Below, in pieces: positions 1 to 7,345 of a stretch of 64,000 nt of DNA. The first letter of the stretch is position 1, and each line of letters begins with the position of its first letter. This stretch comes from CAYSCW01 sp964449165 (GTDB lineage Bacteria; Acidobacteriota; Aminicenantia; Aminicenantales; Aminicenantaceae). The notes beneath the pieces are model-generated. The model ran no database searches. It saw only the letters and a list, made by a program, of their open reading frames with translations, and was not told the origin of the DNA. The stretch lies in the NCBI GenBank assembly GCA_964449165.1, contig CAYVAT010000001.1, positions 1-64,000 of the forward strand. Reading direction: 5' to 3'. Both the position numbers and the translations under genes were made by a program.

Positions 1-20
1 TAAACTATAGGGGATTTTAT

Positions 21-93
21 GGCCCGTTAGCTCAACTGGTAGAGCAGCGGACTCTTAATCCGCAGGTTGAAGGTTCGAGTCCTTCACGGGTCA
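21..93 (+). tRNA. tRNA-Lys (anticodon CTT)
   Basis: A complete 73-nt cloverleaf can be folded by hand. The acceptor stem GGCCCGT pairs with ACGGGTC (one G-U), followed by T8-A9. The anticodon stem GCGGA/TCCGC closes the loop CTCTTAA, giving anticodon CTT (reads AAG, lysine). The T arm is GAAGG-TTCGAGT-CCTTC and the discriminator base is A93. The 3' CCA is not encoded. Confidence 0.95.
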
Positions 94-153
94 CTCCAAT
101 TTACCCTCAAATAGTATCTTATATATTTACAGGTAACAGAATGGAGCAACAAG

Positions 154-606
154 ATGAATAAAGAAGAACTTCCACTTGATCTTATAAAGACATGGTTAGG
201 CTCATTGTTTGAAGGCATAGATGAATTTGTTGAGGAGGACACAAAAAGTAAGATTTTAGAAAAATGCGGTAAGGCCTGTTCTGTCTATCACAGTCATATA
301 GAAAAAGTTAAAGCCATGAGGAGCAACGGCAAAGATTTAGAAGCGATTATAGGTTATATGAATAAAGAAAAGATGTGGTGTGGAGATTGGATCAAAAAAG
401 GTAACACTATATATTCGGTTTGTAAGCAATGTGAATGTCCGCTTGTTTTATCCAATATTGTAAAATTGTCCCCCACTTTCTGTTATTGCTCACGAGGTTT
501 TGTGAAATCAATTTTTGAGGAGATATTAGATAGCCCTGTGAATGTAAAATTAGAGAAAGCAATTGGCAGGGGAGATGCAGTTTGTCATTTTATCATTGAA
601 TATTGA
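154..606 (+). CDS. Cys-rich protein of unknown function (V4R/DUF6144-like?)
   Basis: This 150-residue soluble protein has no signal peptide or membrane segment. The N-terminal half is helical and charged. The second half holds several cysteines (CKQCEC near residue 93, FCYCSRG near 110), which could bind a metal or small ligand. The C-terminus (roughly GRGDAVCHFIIEY) has the G..C.F.I ending seen in V4R and amino-thiazoline-carboxylate-hydrolase-like domains, so a small-ligand-binding domain is the best guess. It is monocistronic, just after the tRNA. The family assignment is weak and function is not inferred. Confidence 0.7.
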   Translation: MNKEELPLDLIKTWLGSLFEGIDEFVEEDTKSKILEKCGKACSVYHSHIEKVKAMRSNGKDLEAIIGYMNKEKMWCGDWIKKGNTIYSVCKQCECPLVLSNIVKLSPTFCYCSRGFVKSIFEEILDSPVNVKLEKAIGRGDAVCHFIIEY

Positions 607-617
607 AGTTTATAAAA

Positions 618-690
618 TTATACAGCGTTATTTAGAACGAGTAGGAATAGATATTAGGCAGAGAGTCTTCTTCTCTCTTGCCTAATGCCT
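618..690. pseudogene. Relic of a duplicated propeller/receiver gene junction
   Basis: This stretch resembles the junction at about 2213-2280, where the intact propeller gene ends and the receiver gene ends from the other side. On the plus strand GCGTTATTT..GAGTAGGAATAG matches the last codons and stop of the propeller gene. On the minus strand RQERRRLSA-stop parallels RQERKRPSL-stop of the receiver gene. Both tails are present with nothing coding attached, so I read it as the leftover of a duplicated convergent gene pair. Confidence 0.5.
654..685 (+). terminator. Inverted repeat, possible transcription terminator
   Basis: TTAGGCA-GAGAG pairs with CTCTC-T-TGCCTAA around a 7-nt pyrimidine loop. 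No strong T-run follows, so termination is only possible. The hairpin lies in the relic between the Cys-rich gene and the truncated propeller gene. Confidence 0.35.
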
Positions 691-744
691 TTATGATATA
701 AGTCAAAGAGTCAAAGCTTAGGACAATATGAATTGAGGGGGGAA

Positions 745-1026
745 ATGAGAAACAAACCTAATATTATTCCAATCGTTTTATTTCTTTCAGTCATTATGTT
801 GCTTGTTTCCTGTCAAAAACAAAAAACCGAATGGAAAGGGACAATAGAAGAGGTGGATGGAATCAAGGTGATAAAGAATCCCAAAGAGTCAATGTATGGC
901 GAAGAGATCTTCAGTATAGAAAAAGAGCTGACTATTGGAAAGACAGAGGACCAAGAAGAATACATGCTTTCATTGCCGCGTTCAATGTTAATTGGAAATT
1001 TTAATACCTGGAATTTGAGGATATAG
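745..1026 (+). pseudogene. Truncated six-bladed-propeller lipoprotein
   Basis: The first 80 or so residues resemble the next gene: a hydrophobic signal ending in the lipobox LLVSC, then a conserved block (VDGIKVIKNPKES ... FSIEKELTIG) paralleling VDGVEYIHNPEIP ... FEEELSIG downstream. The frame then diverges and stops before any propeller blade. The ATG at 745 has a strong GAGGGGGG site just upstream. It was probably a full-length paralogue of the 1076-2233 gene that lost its blades. A short expressed lipoprotein cannot be excluded, because signal and ribosome site look intact. Confidence 0.6.
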
Positions 1027-1075
1027 GTTAAACTTCAGAGGAGGTACATTGAGAGGAAACAAATCAGAGTGGACA

Positions 1076-2233
1076 ATGAAAAAAGTCCTGATTATCGTCA
1101 TTCTCTCGGCTTTATTAATTTGGCCCACATGCAGTAAGAAAAGCGAGAGGAGTGCCAGAGTTGAAACCATAGATGGTGTTGAATATATTCACAATCCAGA
1201 AATCCCTCTTCATCCCGATAAAACGGTATCCTTTGAAGAAGAGCTGTCCATAGGAGAGGAAGATGAGGAAGGCAACATTATTTTGTACCAGCCATCTCAG
1301 TATTTAGCAGATGAGGACGGGAACATATATATTTGTGACTATCAGGACAAGACTATTAAGGTTTTTACCCCAGATGGCAGCTTCATCCGGGCAATTGGAG
1401 CAAAAGGAAGTGGGCCTGGCGAGTTTCAAAATATCGGAGAATTTGCTCTTTTACCTGATGGCCGACTTTTGGTATTAGATTGGGAACTTAAACGGACCTC
1501 TCTCTTCAGCCCAGAAGGTAGATTAGTAAATATTCATAAATGGAGGAATTGGAGCTATAATATATATTTAACCACAAATTCCTCTTATACGAGAGATGAA
1601 AATATTTTCGGAGAGAAAACACAGCTTTTTATAAAGACTTATGATTTTTCAGGAAAAGAACTTAGCTCGTTTGGAGAATTCACCCACCGTCACTCGCAAC
1701 TTTTCGTAGAAGGAGGAAGGCGTTTTTTTGTTTCGCTGCCCTTTGATGTCCGTTCTATTGTTATAGGTGGCCATAAAAATATGAGGCTTTATCATTGTTT
1801 AAACAACGAATATGTTATTGAGGTCTATAACCAGGATGGGAAGGTATTCAGAAAGATTGACCGCCCTTATAAGCGGGTTCCTGTAACGGAGGATGACAAG
1901 AAAAAATATCTTGAGGGCTTTTATGGTCTCTCAGATGCAGAGCGTGCTCTAATCGGAAAGAATGTGAAGATGCCTGAACTCAGAACTGTAACTGATCGAA
2001 TGATAGTCGATGACCGGGGAAACCTCTGGGTCGAGACCCACGAGGAAAAAGAAGTCAATGGCCGCACCTTTACTGCTTATGATATTTTCAATGAAGATGG
2101 GTTTTATGAGGCTAGAATATGGAGCGATATGCGCCCGGGTCTTTTTAAGATGGGCAAGATGTACAGGATGCACAGAGATGAAGAGACTGGTTATAGAACT
2201 TTAAAACAATATCGCGTTATTTGGAGGGAGTAG
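1076..2233 (+). CDS. Six-bladed beta-propeller (NHL-like) lipoprotein
   Basis: An exported protein of about 385 residues. The N-terminus MKKVLIIVILSALLIWPTC is a signal peptide with Cys as probable lipidation site. Propeller blades follow, recognisable from YLADEDGNIYICDYQDKTIKVFTPDG and the GSGPGEF loop typical of 6-bladed-propeller lipoproteins that are abundant in Aminicenantes-type genomes. Such proteins are thought to bind ligands or partners at the cell surface; the ligand is unknown. Start choice: the ATG at 1076 gives a normal signal peptide, but a TTG at 1049 has the better GAGGAGGT site and would add nine residues. The gene is convergent with the receiver gene 9 bp away and preceded by a decayed paralogue. 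Confidence 0.8.
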   Translation: MKKVLIIVILSALLIWPTCSKKSERSARVETIDGVEYIHNPEIPLHPDKTVSFEEELSIGEEDEEGNIILYQPSQYLADEDGNIYICDYQDKTIKVFTPDGSFIRAIGAKGSGPGEFQNIGEFALLPDGRLLVLDWELKRTSLFSPEGRLVNIHKWRNWSYNIYLTTNSSYTRDENIFGEKTQLFIKTYDFSGKELSSFGEFTHRHSQLFVEGGRRFFVSLPFDVRSIVIGGHKNMRLYHCLNNEYVIEVYNQDGKVFRKIDRPYKRVPVTEDDKKKYLEGFYGLSDAERALIGKNVKMPELRTVTDRMIVDDRGNLWVETHEEKEVNGRTFTAYDIFNEDGFYEARIWSDMRPGLFKMGKMYRMHRDEETGYRTLKQYRVIWRE

Positions 2234-2242
2234 GAATAGATT

Positions 2243-2653
2243 TTAAAGGGAGGGTCTTTTTCTCTCTTGCCTCACTTCGAATTCAGATATAATCTTTTTG
2301 AACAGCATATCCACATCGATTTTTTTCTTGTGGTCTTTCCCGTTGTTTCCAGAATCGGATCGTCCGTTTAATCCGGATGGGGAGATAAAAGGGTAGTATG
2401 CCTCTTTTTCTGGGCTTTTCTTGAGCAAGTCAAATAATGTGTAATGTAATTCCTCTTTTTTTACAGGCTTCTTTAACAGGGCTTCAGCTCCAAACTTCTG
2501 TAGAATGATATCTTTGAAGTCCTGGTAAAATTCGGAAATGATTACTATCGGGATTTTCCTCTCAAAGTCATTAGCTATAATGGCGCATATGTCAAAGCCT
2601 TTAAGCCTGGGAAGCATGGCTTCCAGAATGATCAAATCCGGATTTTCTGTTTT
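2243..2653 (-). CDS. Receiver-domain protein with Glu at the phosphoacceptor site (5' end in gap)
   Basis: Only the C-terminal 136 residues before the N gap can be read. The pattern PDLIILEAMLPRLKGFDIC, then IPIVIISEF, then EALLKKPVKK is a CheY-like receiver: the conserved Lys and Pro after beta-5 are kept, but the position that is normally the phosphorylated Asp (ILD.MLP) is Glu. Glu there often mimics a constitutively phosphorylated state, so this may be a pseudo-receiver. A charged tail of about 60 residues follows (positions 2243-2425) and no output domain is recognised. The N-terminus, with the acidic pocket, is lost in the gap. Confidence 0.65.
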   Translation of the reverse strand, partial: KTENPDLIILEAMLPRLKGFDICAIIANDFERKIPIVIISEFYQDFKDIILQKFGAEALLKKPVKKEELHYTLFDLLKKSPEKEAYYPFISPSGLNGRSDSGNNGKDHKKKIDVDMLFKKIISEFEVRQERKRPSL

Positions 2654-2753
2654 NNNNNNNNNNNNNNNNNNNNNNNNNNNNNNNNNNNNNNNNNNNNNNN
2701 NNNNNNNNNNNNNNNNNNNNNNNNNNNNNNNNNNNNNNNNNNNNNNNNNNNNN
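2654..2753. other. Assembly gap (100 N)
   Basis: Exactly 100 unknown bases, the usual placeholder for a scaffold join of unknown length. It cuts the 5' end of the receiver gene. The right edge lies directly on a palindromic repeat, which probably caused the assembly break. Confidence 0.98.
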
Positions 2754-2866
2754 CAGGAAATCAAGGGACACGTTACCGATCTCAGAAGATCCGTACATGT
2801 CCCTGATTTCCTGACACGTTACCGATCTCAGAAGATCCGTACATGTCCCTGATTTCCTATATGCCC
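2754..2866. repeat. Palindromic GGGACA/TGTCCC repeat, one and a half copies
   Basis: A near-perfect palindrome runs from CAGGAAATC at 2754 to GATTTCCTG at about 2813: GGGACACGTTACCGATCT, a short CAGA loop, AGATCCGTACATGTCCC. The segment 2768-2813 is then repeated in tandem (46-bp period, 2814-2858), and a shorter CCCTGATTTCCT piece follows. The same core occurs at 32278-32318. It resembles REP/REPIN-type extragenic palindromes; the family name is my inference. Confidence 0.8.
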
Positions 2867-2918
2867 CTGATTTCCTGGCTAAAATTAATGATTTTCTTAC
2901 TACAATTGTTACTATTAT

Positions 2919-2947
2919 TTGACTTCCGTTTTATCCTTTGATATAAG
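2919..2947 (+). promoter_or_regulatory. Sigma-70-type promoter for the 3039 gene
   Basis: TTGACT, 17-nt spacer, TATAAG. Five of six bases match each consensus hexamer. Predicted transcription start near 2954, about 85 nt before the ATG at 3039. Confidence 0.6.
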
Positions 2948-3038
2948 GAAGCGGGGGAAATTGAAAGACGACAGACATCAAAAAAATAGATATTTTCATC
3001 ATATTGGTAAATATTTATGCATCAAGGGAGGTTAGGAA

Positions 3039-3299
3039 ATGATTTGGTGGATTTTAGCCCTGGCTGTATTGACCATTTTGTCTTATCTTGTCGATGTGGG
3101 GGGACTCGCATTTCTGAAAGAGCTGAGAATTCCTTTCTTGCAGGCTTCTCTTTTGAGTATCCTGATTTTGCTTTGCACCTTAGGAGTTCTGGGAAGAATG
3201 CTGTTGATGTCCGGAAGATCTGAAAAAGAGGGTCTTATCCAGAAGATAAGAGAGCTTGAGGACAAAATTAAAGCTTTGCAAGGGAAGAAAGAGGTATAA
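3039..3299 (+). CDS. Small membrane protein with coiled-coil tail
   Basis: An 86-residue protein with two hydrophobic segments (about residues 2-22 and 32-57) separated by a short loop, then a charged helical tail (EKEGLIQKIRELEDKIKAL) with heptad-like spacing. This fits a two-pass inner-membrane protein whose cytoplasmic tail could dimerise. GGGAGGTTAGGA lies just before the ATG and a good promoter is upstream. The pseudopilin-like gene follows 69 bp later, perhaps in one transcript. No family recognised. Confidence 0.75.
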   Translation: MIWWILALAVLTILSYLVDVGGLAFLKELRIPFLQASLLSILILLCTLGVLGRMLLMSGRSEKEGLIQKIRELEDKIKALQGKKEV

Positions 3300-3368
3300 T
3301 ATAATATTTGAAACATTTCATGTGACAAAAATGGGCAAGCGAAAAAGACACGAAGCTACATATTCGAG

Positions 3369-3737
3369 ATGAAGATAAAAGGATTTCTTGTTCTGCTCAT
3401 CCTTGTGGGGATCCTGGTTTATTTCTTGTTTATATTTAAATCAGGTAAGCAAGAGCAGCTTCCGGGGCAGGTAGAGGCCTTCCAATCGATGAAAGAGAAG
3501 CTGACCAGGACAAACATGGTTACCCTGGAAAGAGCGATTACCCTCTATATCGCAAAGGAGAATAAAGTCCCCGAAACTATTGATGCTCTTGAAAGTTTTT
3601 ATCCTCTCACTTCAGCAAGGTTCGATGCATGGGGGACAGCCATAAAGTATGAGATAATCTCAGATTCTCGCTTCCGGCTGACATCCGCAGGCAGGGACAG
3701 GTTATTCAAAACAGAAGACGATATCGTCATTGAATAG
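3369..3737 (+). CDS. Membrane-anchored GspG-like (type II pseudopilin C-terminal) domain protein
   Basis: 122 residues. One membrane segment (about residues 4-25) anchors a periplasmic domain. The C-terminal part, FDAWGTAIKYEI ... LTSAGRDRLFKTEDDIV, is the characteristic GspG ending: an aromatic/Gly strand and the D..GT.DDI calcium-loop region. The prepilin peptidase signal (GFTLIE) is absent, so it is not a processed pseudopilin but a TM-anchored relative. Such stand-alone GspG-like domains occur in Acidobacteriota-type genomes with no known role. Convergent with the J-domain-like gene. Confidence 0.75.
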   Translation: MKIKGFLVLLILVGILVYFLFIFKSGKQEQLPGQVEAFQSMKEKLTRTNMVTLERAITLYIAKENKVPETIDALESFYPLTSARFDAWGTAIKYEIISDSRFRLTSAGRDRLFKTEDDIVIE

Positions 3738-3759
3738 TAGTCAGTTAGATTTCGGGGGA

Positions 3760-4140
3760 TTATTTTTTAGGTTTTGGTGAAAACAGTATATATTTAATTC
3801 TCTTCCATAAGTTTTTCTTCTCTCCAGCGTCTTCGATTTCCAGCTTAAGGGTAGATTTCCGAAAGTAAACTCTATCGCCGGTCTCTGCGCCCCCCTGGAG
3901 CATTTTCAGGTCATAGAGTCTTCTCTTTTCAGGATTGTTTAGATTCTGGTAAGCCTCCTCAATTTTTCTCAACATATACCATCTTTCTCTCTGGGAAAGA
4001 AGGCCGTAGTGGGCTAAAGAGTCCTGGTTATAAGTTGACTTTCCTAGGTAATAAGCCTTTTCTATATCTTCTTGAGAGGCATTCTTGCTCAAGCTGAGAA
4101 TTTCATAATAATCCATATTTTCAATTTTTTTAAAAGCCAT
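3760..4140 (-). CDS. J-domain-like protein lacking HPD
   Basis: 126 residues. MDYYEILSLSKNASQEDIEKAYYLG and the later YQNLNNPEKRRLYD are the start and end of a DnaJ J domain. The loop between helices II and III reads KSTYNQDSLAHY and lacks the HPD tripeptide needed to stimulate Hsp70 ATPase, so it should not be a classic DnaK co-chaperone. A basic C-terminal tail of about 50 residues follows. It lies 16 bp downstream of the MinD-like ATPase gene on the same strand, so the two are probably co-transcribed. It may be a structural J-like module acting with the ATPase. Confidence 0.8.
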   Translation of the reverse strand: MAFKKIENMDYYEILSLSKNASQEDIEKAYYLGKSTYNQDSLAHYGLLSQRERWYMLRKIEEAYQNLNNPEKRRLYDLKMLQGGAETGDRVYFRKSTLKLEIEDAGEKKNLWKRIKYILFSPKPKK

Positions 4141-4156
4141 TGTTTTTAAAATTCCA

Positions 4157-5200
4157 TCATGGATTGCTTTCCACCAATCTCTCTGCGATTTCTCTTAAAG
4201 ATAATGAAGCTCTTGAATCCGAGAAAGTGCTCAGATAAGGGCTGAGTTTCTTCAGACTTAGCTGGATATTTTCGTCGTAGGGAATGGCACCCAAGTATCT
4301 TATTTTTATTGCCAGATATTTCTGGACGACATCGGCCATAGATTCCCCCAGGAGATAATCTCTTTCGCTCCTGGCCTTGTTCATGATAAGACAGGGATTG
4401 AATTTGCTGAGGGCCTTGTAGAGAACCTGTGCATAGGATTTGTCAAGCGAGATGAGGGTGTTGAAGAAGCTGTAGATGGATTTCGAATGGCCATCCATTT
4501 GATCGGCAATTCTTCTTATCAGATCTTTCAGTTTGTAATGTTCGATGTATGATTTGAGAATCCTGAGGATACAGGATTTCAAAAAGTAATAGGAATTCTC
4601 GATCGAAGTGGGCTCAGGATTGACCACTAAAATCCCGGGATTGGAGAGGATAAAGAAATCAAGGTAATTGAGGGAAGCTCCTGTGCCGATGTCGATGATC
4701 ACCCGTTTGGCGTCAAATGCTTTGACATGACGGATAAACTTGAGTTTTTTGTAATAATTCAGGTTGGCCATGAAGGGGATTTGATCTGTTCCTCTGATCA
4801 GCCTCAGCCCGTCAATGGGAGTAAAAGCCATGGTCTCTTCCAGCCGGGAGACTTTATTGGTAAAGAAGTGCCCCAGGTCCAAGCGCGCGTCGTTCATGCC
4901 CAAGAATGTATGCAGATTCGGCCCTCCCAAGTCCGCATCGATCAGAACAACGTCTTTTTCCAGCGAAGCCAGATGGATAGCGAGATTGGCTGCGATAAAA
5001 CTTTTTCCGGTTCCCCCTTTTCCGCCACCCACAGCCCAGATGGTTTTCTTAGGACTGTGATGAACGGATAACTCGGGTATTTTCTCCTTAGCGCTCATCG
5101 GAACAGGTTTATAAAATATTTTAACACAGGCTGGAGCTTGAAATCTATTGAATTCCTGTAACTTTTTTGGTATGTTTACTGAATCGTTTTTGATCGTCAT
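4157..5200 (-). CDS. MinD/FlhG-type P-loop ATPase
   Basis: A deviant Walker A motif, GGGKGGTGKS at residues 58-67, and VVLIDADLGGPNLHTFLG (Walker A' region) identify the SIMIBI MinD/ParA family. The GGPN-LH stretch and the long C-terminal region resemble the FlhG/FleN-like subgroup that places polar or envelope machinery. No flagellar genes are nearby, so the cargo is unknown. The J-domain-like gene is just downstream. Start: ATG at 5200 gives 347 residues; an internal ATG at 5098 is possible. Neither has a clear ribosome site. It is divergent from rpoZ with only 17 bp between the start codons. Confidence 0.85.
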   Translation of the reverse strand: MTIKNDSVNIPKKLQEFNRFQAPACVKIFYKPVPMSAKEKIPELSVHHSPKKTIWAVGGGKGGTGKSFIAANLAIHLASLEKDVVLIDADLGGPNLHTFLGMNDARLDLGHFFTNKVSRLEETMAFTPIDGLRLIRGTDQIPFMANLNYYKKLKFIRHVKAFDAKRVIIDIGTGASLNYLDFFILSNPGILVVNPEPTSIENSYYFLKSCILRILKSYIEHYKLKDLIRRIADQMDGHSKSIYSFFNTLISLDKSYAQVLYKALSKFNPCLIMNKARSERDYLLGESMADVVQKYLAIKIRYLGAIPYDENIQLSLKKLSPYLSTFSDSRASLSLREIAERLVESNP

Positions 5201-5217
5201 AGAGAAGGAGCTGATAT

Positions 5218-5646
5218 TTGCGGAAAGCCTACGGCGATATAGATAGCAAGTTCAAATTCGTTATCGTGGCCTCGAAGAGAGCCAAGCAGTTATTGAAGGG
5301 AGCAAAACCTAAGATAAAATCCAAATCCAAAAGTCTCATCCGTATTGCCCAACAGGAAGTGAAAAGAGGAATGGTGGATTATGAAATCGTCCAGAAAAAA
5401 AAGGAAGAGGAATACAGGCCCGAGGATGAGGATTTTATCGGAGAAGAAATCTTGAAAGGGGCTGATGCCTCCCAGGAAGTGGAGGATAGCGGGGAAGAAA
5501 GCAAAGAGGCAGAGAGTGAAGAATCGGCTGATGAAGAAGTAGAAGAAGAAGAGGAAGAAGCAGAAGAAGAGGAAGAAGAAAAAACAGAGGAAGAAGAGGA
5601 AAAAGAAGAGGAAGAGGAAACAGAAGATAAGGGAAAAAAAGAATAG
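5218..5646 (+). CDS. rpoZ: RNA polymerase omega subunit with long acidic tail
   Basis: The first 65 residues match omega: DIDSKFKFVIVASKRAKQLL, then a Lys-rich GAKPKIKSKSKS region, then IAQQEVKRGMVDYEI, which correspond to the conserved helices that hold beta-prime. Typical omega is about 70-90 residues. Here a tail of about 75 residues follows, made almost wholly of Glu with Lys/Asp (5440-5640 is a GAA/GAG purine run). The start is TTG at 5218 with AAGGAGCT seven bases upstream; no in-frame ATG fits. Omega supports RNA polymerase assembly. Acidic tails occur in some phyla but this one is long. Confidence 0.85.
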   Translation: MRKAYGDIDSKFKFVIVASKRAKQLLKGAKPKIKSKSKSLIRIAQQEVKRGMVDYEIVQKKKEEEYRPEDEDFIGEEILKGADASQEVEDSGEESKEAESEESADEEVEEEEEEAEEEEEEKTEEEEEKEEEEETEDKGKKE

Positions 5647-5654
5647 GCTTCGGT

Positions 5655-6182
5655 TTATCTCTTTTCGTGCTCTTTCTTTCTTGCTTCCTTTATAAGCTGG
5701 ATATAATCAGATTTTATAAATTCTTTTTTCGAAAAGCCGAGAGCCTTCGCTGTCTTTACGATATCCTCTCTTTTGCCCTCTAACTCCAGAAAATTTCCCG
5801 CTGGGGTTTCGTCCAGACAAATTTTCAGTCTTTTCTTCCTGAATGCTCGCCTGTATTTTTTGTACTGAAAGGTGGGAGAAAGGCCCACGGATTTCAGGAT
5901 TTTTTTGAATTCTCTCTCGTTCTTGACTTCTGTTTCGTATTCTTCCCTTATCTTGAATTTTCTGGATTTCTGGGGAGCACCTTTAAAGGCCAGAAAAGTC
6001 TTTTTGTTTATCCTGCGCAGCCTTAATGCCTGTCTCTTTTTGTAGAGGAGTTGGGCGGAGAAATCGTAGAGGGTATTTTCCTCCAGGTATCTTTCTTTCT
6101 CCAGGCTGGCTCCCTGCTGGATGATTCTCTTGACAGCGGAATCGATATCTTTGATTCTGATTTTGACTTCTGTTTCAATCAT
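5655..6182 (-). CDS. CYTH-domain protein (class IV adenylate cyclase / triphosphatase family)
   Basis: 175 residues with the N-terminal ExExK signature (IETEVKIRI), an RLRR strand near residue 55, KTFLAFKG, and a later LDETPAGNFLELEG strand. These are the charged strands of the triphosphate tunnel metalloenzyme barrel. Members hydrolyse thiamine triphosphate, inorganic triphosphate or make cAMP; sequence alone does not say which. It is downstream of the polyprenyl diphosphate synthase and TatD genes on the same strand, with gaps of 85 and 67 bp. Confidence 0.85.
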   Translation of the reverse strand: MIETEVKIRIKDIDSAVKRIIQQGASLEKERYLEENTLYDFSAQLLYKKRQALRLRRINKKTFLAFKGAPQKSRKFKIREEYETEVKNEREFKKILKSVGLSPTFQYKKYRRAFRKKRLKICLDETPAGNFLELEGKREDIVKTAKALGFSKKEFIKSDYIQLIKEARKKEHEKR

Positions 6183-6267
6183 GCCGAAAACCGGAAGAAA
6201 ATACCCAGAGAGTATAAAATTTAGGTATCAGACGCTTTCCTTCCTGTTAACACCATCGATGGGCAGA

Positions 6268-7278
6268 TTATTTTCTGCGAGTAAGAATATAATCTGAGAA
6301 TAGAATCAGGGACCTGCGGTGGACGGATTCCGGGAAGAAAGAGATGATTTCCTTGGATCTCAGGCAAAATTCTTCAGCCTTTCTGTAAGTGTAATCGAGA
6401 GCGCCGTTGGATTTAACTATCTCAAAGATCTCCTGCCGGGCTTTTTTCTCCAAGGGTCTGGCTTTCAACAATTCGGTCAGACGATTCCGGTTAACGTTTC
6501 CATCGCTTTTAAGAGTGTAGATCAGAGGGAGGGTGATCCTGCCTTCGCTGATGTCAGAGAGAATAGGCTTTCCCAGCGTCTTTTCCTCTCCTGTGAAATC
6601 AAGCAGATCGTCGATTATCTGAAAACACATTCCCAGGGTCATCCCGAAATCGGCTAAACGCTGCTCCTTCTCTTCAGAGGCATGAGCAAGGATGGCTCCT
6701 ATGCGGCAGGATGCCGAGAAAAGAGATGCGGTCTTCTTGTTGATGATATCCAGGTAGTCTTTTTCTTCTAGATCGAGGTTTCCACTCATGTAGTATTCAT
6801 TCAGCTCTCCCTCGACCATTCGGGCTGAGATGTCGGTCAGGATATTGATGATCTGGCTATGCTGACTCTGGAGAGAAAGGCCTAAGGACTTGATGTAGAG
6901 GTAGTCCCCCAGGAGGACAGTAATGTTGGGTCCCCATCTGGAATGAACGGATTCTTTTCCCCGCCTCAACTCAGAGTTGTCGATTATGTCATCATGAATG
7001 AGGGAGGCTGTATGGATTGTCTCCACCAGGGCAGACATCAAGATGTGCTCTTGGCCCCTATAACCGAGTAATTTGGTGCAAATCATGAGGAGAGCAGGCC
7101 TGATTCTCTTTCCGGCTTTTTGGAAGAGATAGCCGCTGATCTCTGAGATGAGCTTATTGGGGGAATCGGCAAAGAGCGTGAGATTTTCTTCTACCTTGTC
7201 CAAATCTCTGCGGATATCTTTGTAAAGAGCTCTAATAGAAAGATCGTTTTTTATCGGCGCGTAAAGCGGCTCTTTCAT
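6268..7278 (-). CDS. Trans-polyprenyl diphosphate synthase (long chain)
   Basis: Both Asp-rich motifs of the family are present: DDIID at residues 96-100 (first motif, followed by SELRRGKES) and DDLLD at 223-227 (second motif). The basic motif GKRIRP sits at 56-61. At 336 residues it is the usual length of octaprenyl/heptaprenyl diphosphate synthases, which add isopentenyl diphosphate units to make the side chain of respiratory quinones (here most likely menaquinone). Small residues before the first motif are consistent with a long product, but chain length is not certain. Confidence 0.9.
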   Translation of the reverse strand: MKEPLYAPIKNDLSIRALYKDIRRDLDKVEENLTLFADSPNKLISEISGYLFQKAGKRIRPALLMICTKLLGYRGQEHILMSALVETIHTASLIHDDIIDNSELRRGKESVHSRWGPNITVLLGDYLYIKSLGLSLQSQHSQIINILTDISARMVEGELNEYYMSGNLDLEEKDYLDIINKKTASLFSASCRIGAILAHASEEKEQRLADFGMTLGMCFQIIDDLLDFTGEEKTLGKPILSDISEGRITLPLIYTLKSDGNVNRNRLTELLKARPLEKKARQEIFEIVKSNGALDYTYRKAEEFCLRSKEIISFFPESVHRRSLILFSDYILTRRK

Positions 7279-7345
7279 TATTTGCTCAGCGATTATTCAA
7301 TAGTGCATTTCTTCAATTTCGGGACTTATCTTATCATCTCGGATT

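Noticed and set aside
5530..5640. GAA/GAG run as a microsatellite or regulatory repeat
   Set aside because: It stays in frame with rpoZ and encodes an acidic tail; it is better explained as low-complexity coding sequence.
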